Below are positions 27,825 through 35,795 of a stretch of 64,000 nt of DNA, piece after piece. The stretch is from Microbulbifer taiwanensis (GTDB lineage: Bacteria > Pseudomonadota > Gammaproteobacteria > Pseudomonadales > Cellvibrionaceae): assembly GCF_014904815.1 (NCBI RefSeq), contig NZ_JACZFR010000001.1, forward strand, positions 62,001 through 126,000, read 5' to 3'. A program made the translations under genes and the position numbers. How positions within the stretch are numbered: position 1 is the first letter of the stretch; every line of letters begins with the position of its first letter. The notes beneath the pieces were generated by a model, which saw only the letters and a list, made by a program, of their open reading frames with translations, ran no database searches and was not told the DNA's origin.

Positions 27825-28313
27825 CTACTTCCGGGAGTCCGCCGCACGGTGCAGGCGCTCCAGGAAAGAATGCTCCCGACAAGCGCGCTCCATCGACCAC
27901 AGCGTTTGCCAGACGTCGCCGCCTCCCAGGCTCATCAGCTCGGTTGACGCCTGCTCCATTGCCTCTAAGGCCTCCCGCACTTGCAGAAGCTCTTTTCGAC
28001 CTTTTGCGGTAAGGCTGATCACTGTTCGACGCCTATCGGCCGGGTCGCTCTTCTGAACCACCAGGGATAGGCGCGATAGCTCCTTGATCCAGGTAATGAC
28101 CAGAGTGTGTGATTGCTTAAGGAGACCGGCCAATTCGGTGACCCCGAGTGGCCCGCGTTCATTCAGTGCGAGCAGTGTCGAAATCGTGCGCGGCGGTGCC
28201 GAGACGCCCACCGTTGGATACCAGTCCGCAGCGGCATGGACCAGTTCATCGGCAAGGCGCCTCAATATGTGCGCAAGGAATGCAGGGCCTTGTTGGTGGA
28301 TAAAATCGTTCAT
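27825..28313 (-). CDS. MarR-family transcriptional regulator
   Basis: The 162-residue protein has a winged helix (about 45-120) with GPLGVTELAGLLKQSHTLVI as the recognition region and DPADRRRTVISLTAKG as the wing, the MarR hallmark. Such regulators bind palindromic sites and are released by small phenolic or lipophilic ligands. It is divergent from an alpha/beta-hydrolase gene across 106 bp containing three phased TTTACGTAAA-like boxes, its likely operator. Confidence 0.9.
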   Translation of the reverse strand: MNDFIHQQGPAFLAHILRRLADELVHAAADWYPTVGVSAPPRTISTLLALNERGPLGVTELAGLLKQSHTLVITWIKELSRLSLVVQKSDPADRRRTVISLTAKGRKELLQVREALEAMEQASTELMSLGGGDVWQTLWSMERACREHSFLERLHRAADSRK

Positions 28314-28344
28314 TACACCTCTCTATAGCCTTGTCCCGGCTCCG

Positions 28345-28409
28345 TTGGAATACGTGAGCTTGACTGTATAATAAATTTACGTCAATGTTTACGTAAATAT
28401 TTACATAAA
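28345..28409 (+). promoter_or_regulatory. Promoter and phased triple operator for the hydrolase gene
   Basis: The -35 TTGGAA (28345-28350), a 16-bp spacer and a perfect -10 TATAAT (28367-28372) point to the hydrolase. Directly after come three near-palindromic boxes with exact 12-bp period: TTTACGTCAA (28376), TTTACGTAAA (28388) and TTTACATAAA (28400). A MarR-type repressor bound here would block the start region and the leader. Confidence 0.65.
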
Positions 28410-28419
28410 TGGTATCGAA

Positions 28420-29796
28420 ATGGCCTGCTCCACTCAACTGGCTGTCTTGCGCGCCCTGGCCTTCGTGGCGTTGTACGGCCTGGCATCGCTGAACGTCCAT
28501 GCATCATCCGAAGCCCAGGCTGCCTCGCTTCCATGTGAGGTAGGGAGTTACCTGATGGCGGATGGCACATCGCTCGATATCGGCCCGGGCAGCCCGGGGC
28601 AGCTTCGCTGGAGACGCCCTGATGGGCGTACGGGTGCACTGGCGCCGCAGGGAGGGAATCAATGGACCAGCGCGCTGGGTTGGACCGGCCGGCCCGACGG
28701 GCACCAGGTCATCATTCACTGTTCGCGTGGCGAGATCCGCTTCGACGAGGTGGCAGGACAGCGACAGCCGCTGGTCCAAACCGATACGCGCTTCCAGAGC
28801 GGAGACGTTATTCTGGCAGGGCGGCTGACCCTGCCGCCAGGTCAGGCGCGCGTTCCGATCGTCGTGCTGATCCACGGAGCCGAGCATTCCTCGGCGCTGC
28901 AGCGCTATTCGCTGCAGCGGGAATTTGCCAGTGCCGGCATTGGTGTGTTCGCCTATGACAAGCGTGGCACGGGCGCTTCGGGCGGCCGCTACACGCAGAA
29001 CTACCTGACCCTGGCGATCGACGCGATCCACGCTACCCGTGAAGCCAGGCGTCTCGCGGGTGCGCGCGCGGGGCGGATGGGATACCAGGCTGGCAGCCAG
29101 GGCGGTTGGGTGGCCCCGCTGGCGGCACGTATAGAACCGGTGGACTTTGTCATCGTCAGTTTTGGGCTGGCGGTCTCGCCGCTGGATGAGGACCGGGAAG
29201 CGATTGAGTTCGACATGGAGCGAGCCGGCTTTGGCCCTGAGGTCAAGGCCAAAGCCATGGAATTTGCTGATGCCGCGGCAAGGATCGTAGAGAGCGGTTT
29301 TACCGAGGGCTACGAGCAGCTAGAAGCCGTGAAAAACAAGTACCGCAACGAACCATGGTTCGGATCAGTCCGCGGCAACATCACCGGCTATCTGCTCAAC
29401 ACGCCAACGGAGACGATACGCAGGGACGCTCCAAGACTGCTGGACGGCGTTCCAGCGGACTATGATCCCATGCCGGTGCTGGCCGGCCTCGATGTGCAAC
29501 AGCTATGGATACTGGGCGGGCAGGATAGGGATGCCCCCTCCGGCGAAACGCTCCGCCGCCTGACCGGGTTGCGCAGTGCCGGCCGCCCGATCACGACAGC
29601 CGTCTTTCCCGAAGCCGATCACGGCATGTATGAATTTGAGAAAAGTCCGGATGGAGAGCGTGTTTCCACACGGCAACCGGAAGGTTACTTCTATCTGATG
29701 AGGGACTTCATCAAGGGGAAGCTGCTGGATTCGGAATACGGAAGCGCGGAAATATCAGCTGATCGCTCTGGGTCGCGCAGGGGGCAGAGGAGGTAG
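28420..29796 (+). CDS. Exported alpha/beta hydrolase
   Basis: The 458-residue protein has a signal peptide (AFVALYGLASLNVHA|SS) and an N-terminal all-beta lead (about 35-110). The alpha/beta hydrolase domain has an oxyanion region VVLIHGAEHSS, GVFAYDKRGTGAS and the nucleophile elbow GYQAGSQGG. The acid-histidine end falls around EADHGMYEF. The fold and RGTG motif match secreted esterase/peptidase-like hydrolases. Substrate unknown. Probably repressed by the divergent MarR protein. It lacks a clear Shine-Dalgarno sequence. Confidence 0.82.
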   Translation: MACSTQLAVLRALAFVALYGLASLNVHASSEAQAASLPCEVGSYLMADGTSLDIGPGSPGQLRWRRPDGRTGALAPQGGNQWTSALGWTGRPDGHQVIIHCSRGEIRFDEVAGQRQPLVQTDTRFQSGDVILAGRLTLPPGQARVPIVVLIHGAEHSSALQRYSLQREFASAGIGVFAYDKRGTGASGGRYTQNYLTLAIDAIHATREARRLAGARAGRMGYQAGSQGGWVAPLAARIEPVDFVIVSFGLAVSPLDEDREAIEFDMERAGFGPEVKAKAMEFADAAARIVESGFTEGYEQLEAVKNKYRNEPWFGSVRGNITGYLLNTPTETIRRDAPRLLDGVPADYDPMPVLAGLDVQQLWILGGQDRDAPSGETLRRLTGLRSAGRPITTAVFPEADHGMYEFEKSPDGERVSTRQPEGYFYLMRDFIKGKLLDSEYGSAEISADRSGSRRGQRR

Positions 29797-29891
29797 TAAT
29801 ACTTCTTCGGCGCCTTGCGTATATCCCGGCCGTTAAATTTTGTTGTGGTGATATAGTAGCGTCCCCTGTAATACCGTGTTCAAGGACGACT

Positions 29892-31076
29892 ATGCCCATC
29901 ACTGTCTGGGGCCTGGCCCTCGGTACGGCTCTGCTGGTTACCGGCAATATTCTACTGGTGTCCGTTACCGCGCTGGTCGGTCAGCAACTGGCCCCTTCTC
30001 CCCTCTACGTTACCCTGCCGGTGGCATTGCAGTTTCTCGGCCTGATGTCGGCCGCCCTGCCGGCGGCGCACCTGATGCAGCGCCTGGGGCGCAAGGCGGG
30101 CTTCCTGATCGGAAACCTGGTGGGCGTCGGCGGCGCGGGGCTGGCCTACCAGGCGCTGGCGGTGGAGCATTTCGGCCTCTTCTGCACGGCAACCTTTCTA
30201 CTGGGTATATCCATCGGCGCGGGACAGCAATACCGCTTCGCCGCCATTGAGGCCTGTGAAGCCCCGCTGCGACCGCGGGCAATCAGCCTGGTGATGGCGG
30301 GCGGCGTAGTGGCCGCGGTGCTGGGGCCAAAGCTGGCGGTGCTATCCGGGCACTTCGCGCCCGGGCGGGAATTTCTCGGTGCCTTCGGGGTATTGATCGG
30401 GCTCTACCTGTTCACCCTGGCATTGATAGCCTGGCTGCCGCTGCCGAAACCGGAGGCTGCCGGCAGCGCGGCGGGTCCGGCGCGGAGCTACGGCACACTG
30501 CTGCGCCAGCCGCTACTGTTTACGGCGATAGTGGCGGGGTCCATCGGCTATGGGGTCATGGTACTGGTGATGACTGCAACGCCCATCGCCATGCACGGCC
30601 ATCACCATGCTTTTGGCGATACCGCCAGTGTTATTCAGTGGCACGTGCTGGGCATGTTCCTGCCCTCCTTTGTCACCGGCCGCCTGATCTCGCGCTTCGG
30701 CGAGGCGCGCATCATCCAGAGCGGTTGCCTGTTACTGGCGCTCTGCTGCCTGGTGGCGCAGTGGGGAGCGGGCTACTGGTATTTCTGGTTCTCGCTGGTC
30801 ACTTTGGGCGTGGGCTGGAACTTCACTTTTATCGGCGCCACTTCGCTGCTCGCGCTCAGTTACCGGCCGGAAGAGAAGGCCAGGGTACAGGGCATCAACG
30901 ACTTTGTGGTATTCGGCTGCGCCGCCTTCGGCAGCCTGATGTCGGGGCATCTGCAGTTGTGGTTGGGCTGGAAGATGCTGAATCTGTGGATGTTGCCCGT
31001 GATCGGGCTGGCCATGTCGCTGGTGTGGTATGCCGGTGTGCGCGCTCGATCCGGGGTGGAGCCTGGTCTGGCATGA
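29892..31076 (+). CDS. MFS transporter
   Basis: The 394-residue protein has 12 predicted membrane segments and short loops. The loop HLMQRLGRKAGFLIG is a clear motif A. A His-rich patch (HGHHHAFGD) lies in the central loop and could bind metal, though that is a guess. It belongs to the short MFS drug or solute exporter type. The gene ends just before the RND terminator and converges with the RND operon. Confidence 0.85.
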   Translation: MPITVWGLALGTALLVTGNILLVSVTALVGQQLAPSPLYVTLPVALQFLGLMSAALPAAHLMQRLGRKAGFLIGNLVGVGGAGLAYQALAVEHFGLFCTATFLLGISIGAGQQYRFAAIEACEAPLRPRAISLVMAGGVVAAVLGPKLAVLSGHFAPGREFLGAFGVLIGLYLFTLALIAWLPLPKPEAAGSAAGPARSYGTLLRQPLLFTAIVAGSIGYGVMVLVMTATPIAMHGHHHAFGDTASVIQWHVLGMFLPSFVTGRLISRFGEARIIQSGCLLLALCCLVAQWGAGYWYFWFSLVTLGVGWNFTFIGATSLLALSYRPEEKARVQGINDFVVFGCAAFGSLMSGHLQLWLGWKMLNLWMLPVIGLAMSLVWYAGVRARSGVEPGLA

Positions 31077-31097
31077 AAAAGGGCCCCGCAGGGCCCT
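31076..31097 (-). terminator. Rho-independent terminator of the RND operon
   Basis: On the minus strand AGGGCCC pairs with GGGCCCT around a TGCG loop, followed by TTTTT (31080 down to 31076). It lies 15 bp beyond the pump stop codon and touches the convergent MFS stop. Confidence 0.8.
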
Positions 31098-31111
31098 GGT
31101 AGTAAGCGCGC

Positions 31112-34100
31112 TTATTCGGCCGCTGCACCGCTCTCCGGCAATCGCCCGCGCAGCAGCCCCTGCAGCCAGGCGCGGATGCGCCCCGTGAGCGCGGCTATAT
31201 CCACGCCTATGGCATAGAGCGCCGGCACCAGCAGCAGCGTGACGAAAAAGGCCACGAAGACCCCGAACGCCAGTGCCACCACGATCGGCTGCAGGAAGGC
31301 GGCCTGGATACTGCGCTCCAGCATCATCGGCATCAGGCCGACAATGGTGGTGACGGTGGTCAGCAGTATCGGGCGGAAGCGCGCCACGCCGGCCTCGATT
31401 ATGGCCTGCAGCGGTTGCATGCCCTTATCCCGCAACCGGTTGCAGCAGTCCATCAGCACCAGGTTGTCGTTGACCACCACCCCCGCGGCCGCGGCTATGC
31501 CGAAGTAGCTGAATATCGCCATGGTCATACCCATTACACCGTGGCCGAAGATGGCGCCGACAAAGGCGAAGGGAATCGCGATCAGTATCAGTATCGGCTG
31601 GAAGTAACTGCGGAAGGCCACCGCCAGCAGACTGTACATGGCGAAGAAAGCCATGGTGTAGAGACCGATCACCTCGCGCACGAAGCGCTTCTCGCCCTCC
31701 GCCTGGCCCACGGCACCGCGGCTGATGCCGGGGTAGCGCTTTTCCCACTCGGGGAAAAAGTTCTCGTCCAGGTCCTTCGTGATGTCGCCGCGCACATCGT
31801 CTTTCAGGTCCGCCATGACCCGCGCCGCGCGGTTGCCGTTCCAGCGCTGGATGCGCTTGATACCCGGGGTGTACTCCAGATCGGCCACCGCCAGCAGGGG
31901 GACTTCGCGGCCGTCACTGGTGCGCACATGGAAATCCTTCAGGCTCTCGATGGAGCGGCGCGAGGCCAGCGGATAGCGCACCATCACTTTGACGTCCTGG
32001 CCCGCCCGTGGCAGCCGCTGCACCTCTTCGCCGAAATAGGCCTGGCGCACCTGGCGGTTGACTTCCGCCAGGGTCAGCCCCAGCCTGGCGGCGCCGGGTT
32101 TGAGGGTGAGGCGGATTTCCTCCGAGGCGCCCTCCAGGTTGTTGCGCACATCGTAGAGGCTCTCGTAAGTGCGCAGCTGGTTTTCCAGCTCGGCGGTGGC
32201 GGCCCGCAATATCTCCAGGTCCGGATGGCGGATGGACAATTCGAAGCCGGGGCTGTCGTCGCCGGAGGTGTAGCGCACCGAGACCTCTTTCGCATCCGGC
32301 ACATCCCCCATCAGGTCTCGCAGGCGCACGGCGGCTTCCTTGGCGGACATGTCGCGCACTTCCGGCGGCGCCAGTTTGACGATGGCGATGACACTGTCGC
32401 GGCGGGAGCGGGTATACCAGTTTTCAATCAGCACGCCCTCGCCACCGGTGCGCTGGTTCACTTCTTCCTCGAGGCGTTTCTCTGCATCCTGCATCTGTGC
32501 CAGGACTTCCAGCGCGCGGCTGTAAGGCGCGCCCTCCGGCATCACCACGTTCATGACAATCTCGTCGGATTCGATTTCCGGTATAAAGCTCTTCTTCACC
32601 CAGCCGCTGCCAAACAGTCCGAAGCCGATCATCAGTACAGAGATAAAAATACTCAGTGTCAGATAGCGGCGCTCCACCGCCCAGCTGCCGATGCGGCGGT
32701 AGTGGTTCTGCGCAAAATAGACGATGCCGTCGGCGATGTGCTTCTGCATGCGCCCGAAGCGCCCCAGTTCTTCCCGCGGCTCCAGCTTGCTGAGGTGCGC
32801 CGGCAGAATCAGCAGGGATTCGATCAGCGAGAACACCAGCGCCAGTATCACCACCCAGGTGATATGGCGGGTGAACTCGCTGGTGGAACCGCTCAGGAAT
32901 ATCCACGGCAGGAAGGCGAGGATGGTGGTCAACACCGCGAAGATCACCGGTTTGGCCACCAGCTGCGTGCCCAGCACTGCGGCACTGAGGCCACCGCTGC
33001 CGTTGTGGGATTCCGTGTGAATACTTTCCCCCACCACGATGGCGTCGTCGACGACAATGCCCAGCACCAGCAGGAAGGCGAAGGTGGAGAGCATATTCAG
33101 GGACACGCCCACGCTCGGCAGCAGTACGAAAGCACCGGCATAGGCAGTGGCGATACCCACGGCCACCCAGAAGGCCACCTTCGGGCGCAGGGTGAGCAGC
33201 AGTATCAGCAGCACCAGCACCAGGCCCTGTAGTGCGGAGCTGCCGATGGTGTTGAGGCGGCTGTTGAAATCCTCGGCATTGTCGGTCCACAGGGTCAGCT
33301 TGGCACCGGCGGGCAGAGTGGACCGGCGCTCGGCGATCCAGGCGCGGATCGACTCGGAGGCGGTGACGATGTCCATGGTCTCGGTGGTCATTACCTGGAT
33401 CAGCACCGCCGGTTCGCCGTTCAGGGTGGCGAGTATTTCGCTGTCCTCGAAGCCGTCCACCACCTTCGCCACATCGCCGACGCGGATGGTGCCGCCGTCC
33501 GCGCTCTGGCGCACGATGATGTTGGCAAATTCCTGCTCTGTATCCGCCTGGCTGCGCACCTTGAGCTGGTAGGTGCCGACCTGGGTGCGCACGGTACCGG
33601 CGGACTGGTTGAGGGAGCTGGCGCGAATGGCGTCGGCCACTTCCTGGAAGCTCAGGCCGTAGCGACGCATGGCCAGCTCGCTGACCTCGATGGACACCTC
33701 CTCCCGGCGGGTACCGAAGAGTTCCACCACGGAAATGGCGGACAGGTTGGCGGCCTCGCGTCGCAGTTCTTCCGCCAGGCGTTTCAGTTCACGCTCGCCC
33801 AGATCGCCGTGTACCGCCACGCGGATAAATTCCTCGCGGTTCACCCACTGCTGTACCTGCGGCGGTTCTATGTCGCGTGGAAACGAGGAGATGCTGTCCA
33901 CGCGGATCTTCACGTCGTTCATAAAACGGGAGAAGTCGACGGTCTGCTCCGCGAGGATATAGACCTCGCCCAGGCCCTCTGCCGACGTGGAGCGCACCCA
34001 CTCGATATTGTCCAGGTCGCTGACGGACTCCTCGATGCGCGCGACTATCTGCTCCTCCACTTCCTGGGGCGCGGCACCTGGCCAGGAGACCGCAATCTGC

Positions 34101-34237
34101 AGGCCGGGAAAGCGCACCTGGGGATCCATTTCCCGCTCCATGGCGCCAAAGCCGAAGAATCCGGCCACCAGAATGCCCACCATGGCGAGGTTGGCGGCGA
34201 CAGTGTTGCGCGCCCACCATTCGATCAACTTGTTCAT
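31112..34237 (-). CDS. RND efflux permease (inner-membrane pump)
   Basis: At 1041 residues it fits the HAE/AcrB size. An N-terminal membrane helix follows the cytoplasmic start (MNKLIEWWARNTVAANLAMV), then large periplasmic loops. The helix-4 region has a proton-relay pair (GIVVDDAIVVGESIHT). The C-terminal half mirrors the first half. The family is proton-driven efflux of hydrophobic compounds or metals; the sequence gives no substrate. The adaptor gene lies 12 bp upstream in the operon. No TolC-type gene is seen, so it must borrow an outer-membrane channel. Confidence 0.92.
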   Translation of the reverse strand: MNKLIEWWARNTVAANLAMVGILVAGFFGFGAMEREMDPQVRFPGLQIAVSWPGAAPQEVEEQIVARIEESVSDLDNIEWVRSTSAEGLGEVYILAEQTVDFSRFMNDVKIRVDSISSFPRDIEPPQVQQWVNREEFIRVAVHGDLGERELKRLAEELRREAANLSAISVVELFGTRREEVSIEVSELAMRRYGLSFQEVADAIRASSLNQSAGTVRTQVGTYQLKVRSQADTEQEFANIIVRQSADGGTIRVGDVAKVVDGFEDSEILATLNGEPAVLIQVMTTETMDIVTASESIRAWIAERRSTLPAGAKLTLWTDNAEDFNSRLNTIGSSALQGLVLVLLILLLTLRPKVAFWVAVGIATAYAGAFVLLPSVGVSLNMLSTFAFLLVLGIVVDDAIVVGESIHTESHNGSGGLSAAVLGTQLVAKPVIFAVLTTILAFLPWIFLSGSTSEFTRHITWVVILALVFSLIESLLILPAHLSKLEPREELGRFGRMQKHIADGIVYFAQNHYRRIGSWAVERRYLTLSIFISVLMIGFGLFGSGWVKKSFIPEIESDEIVMNVVMPEGAPYSRALEVLAQMQDAEKRLEEEVNQRTGGEGVLIENWYTRSRRDSVIAIVKLAPPEVRDMSAKEAAVRLRDLMGDVPDAKEVSVRYTSGDDSPGFELSIRHPDLEILRAATAELENQLRTYESLYDVRNNLEGASEEIRLTLKPGAARLGLTLAEVNRQVRQAYFGEEVQRLPRAGQDVKVMVRYPLASRRSIESLKDFHVRTSDGREVPLLAVADLEYTPGIKRIQRWNGNRAARVMADLKDDVRGDITKDLDENFFPEWEKRYPGISRGAVGQAEGEKRFVREVIGLYTMAFFAMYSLLAVAFRSYFQPILILIAIPFAFVGAIFGHGVMGMTMAIFSYFGIAAAAGVVVNDNLVLMDCCNRLRDKGMQPLQAIIEAGVARFRPILLTTVTTIVGLMPMMLERSIQAAFLQPIVVALAFGVFVAFFVTLLLVPALYAIGVDIAALTGRIRAWLQGLLRGRLPESGAAAE

Positions 34238-34249
34238 CGGTGCGCTCCG

Positions 34250-35446
34250 TTACTGCAGGGATAGGTTTTGGGCCAACTGGGTGATGGGCTGGACTTCCAT
34301 ACCGTCCACGGCGTTGGCGATGGTGGAAGTGACCACCCGCTCGCCGTCGGCCAGGCCGGAGGCGATCACCACCCGTTCCTCGGAAGTGGACACTACCTCC
34401 ACGGTGCGGATATCCAGGCGGTTGTCTTCATCCACCACATACACCTTGTCGGCGCTGCGCAGTGCATCCCGCGGCAGCACCAGTGCGCGGCGCTCCCGCA
34501 CCCCCTCGGCCTCGGCGCTGACGAAGAGCCCCACCGCCAGCGGCACGCCGTCGCTGGCGCCCTCGCCGTAGGGATCGTTGACCTCTGCCACCGCATAGAT
34601 CAGGCGGGTCTGCTGATCCACTGCGGCCTGGGTGCGCACTATGCGCCCCTGCCACTGGCGCTGGTCCCGGCCCACCCGGGCCGACAGCGTGACCTGCGGC
34701 CCCGGATTCCGGTCGCTGGCCACAAAACCCATCGGCAGGTCCAGTTCCTGCAGCTGGAAATCTGTCAGCGGCAGGCGCACTTCCACCCGGTCGGTGGCAA
34801 ATGCGCGGCCGAGGACGGTGCTGGCGGTGACATACTGGCCCAGGCCCACATCGCGACGGATCACCCGCCCGCGGAACGGCAGCTTGATGCGGGTGCGCTC
34901 CAGGTTCAGTTGCGCATCGGCGAGCTCGGCCTTGGCGGAGCGCAGCTCGGCCTCCGCTTCCGCCACCTGGGGTCGATTCACCTGCAGCGGCGTGGGCTCG
35001 CGCCCCGGGTTGGCGGCCTGCCACTGCTGGCGCTTGATGGCGGCGGCGGCGCGGGCCTGCAACAGCACCACTTCGGCGGCGGCCACACCGGCCTCGGCGC
35101 GGGCCAGGGCCAGGCGGTAGTCGGCGTCGTCCAGCTGGATCAGCGTCTCGCCGGGCTCAAAACCGGCGCCCTCGGCGAAACTGTCGGAGATAGCGACAAT
35201 ACGCCCGGCCACCTGCGGCGTCAGGTCTATCTCGGTGCGCGGCCGCACCTCTCCCTGGGTGTCGACGGCGAGGTGCACGGCCTGCTCCCGAGCCTCGGTG
35301 TAGAGCAGTGATACCAGCCGTTGCGTCTCTTCCTTTTTCTCCGGTGCCGGCTTGGCGGCACTCATGACCTGCACCACCCCAAAACCCAGTGCCAGTACCA
35401 GAACGGGCGCGGCGCCCTTTAGATATTTCTTATTCATTTGTCTCAT
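34250..35446 (-). CDS. RND periplasmic adaptor (HlyD/MFP family)
   Basis: The 398-residue protein has one N-terminal membrane anchor (VLVLALGFGVVQVMSA) and a biotinyl-lipoyl-like half (TPQVAGRIVAISDSFAEG). A coiled-coil hairpin (about 95-175) follows, then beta-barrel sections (RGRVIRRDVGLGQYVTAS). It bridges the RND pump to an outer-membrane channel. An alternative start nine bases on (35437) cannot be excluded. It is the first gene of the adaptor-pump operon, 12 bp before the pump start. Confidence 0.92.
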   Translation of the reverse strand: MRQMNKKYLKGAAPVLVLALGFGVVQVMSAAKPAPEKKEETQRLVSLLYTEAREQAVHLAVDTQGEVRPRTEIDLTPQVAGRIVAISDSFAEGAGFEPGETLIQLDDADYRLALARAEAGVAAAEVVLLQARAAAAIKRQQWQAANPGREPTPLQVNRPQVAEAEAELRSAKAELADAQLNLERTRIKLPFRGRVIRRDVGLGQYVTASTVLGRAFATDRVEVRLPLTDFQLQELDLPMGFVASDRNPGPQVTLSARVGRDQRQWQGRIVRTQAAVDQQTRLIYAVAEVNDPYGEGASDGVPLAVGLFVSAEAEGVRERRALVLPRDALRSADKVYVVDEDNRLDIRTVEVVSTSEERVVIASGLADGERVVTSTIANAVDGMEVQPITQLAQNLSLQ

Positions 35447-35652
35447 CTGCGTGGAATGCGAAATTCACCAGCGGCGTCCACTGGTGCCTGGCCGGTTCCA
35501 AATAAACACGGAACCCTGCAGCTGCGTACGGACCAAGAGCCGGGTAGGGCCGATACAGCGGCGTACCCTTCTATTGACCGCCTTGGGGGTGGGTTTGGAT
35601 GCAGTGGGTGTGAAAAAAAGAGGTGGAGTGCTGAGACTTTTTTGGCTGGGTA

Positions 35653-35680
35653 GCAAAAAGGCCCCGTGGGGCCTTTTTGC
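35653..35680. terminator. Bidirectional terminator
   Basis: A perfect 13-bp hairpin, GCAAAAAGGCCCC and GGGGCCTTTTTGC, with a two-base loop. A-run and T-run on either side allow termination on both strands. It lies in the 349-bp gap upstream of the adaptor gene and downstream of nothing on the plus strand. No other gene is seen in the gap. Confidence 0.7.
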
Positions 35681-35692
35681 AAATCCATTGTC

Positions 35693-35785
35693 GTCATCCC
35701 GGCGCAGGAACGTCATGCCGGATTTGATCCGGTACCGGGATCCAGGGTTCAGTGGCACTGGATCCCGGGTCAAGCCCGGGATGAC
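35693..35785. repeat. 93-bp inverted-end repeat
   Basis: It begins GTCATCCCGGCGCAGG and ends CAAGCCCGGGATGAC, with an internal inverted copy (GTCATGCCGGATTTG). It belongs to the same dispersed family as 768, 27599 and the 141-bp elements, but is rearranged inside. Confidence 0.65.
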
Positions 35786-35795
35786 GATATGGGGT

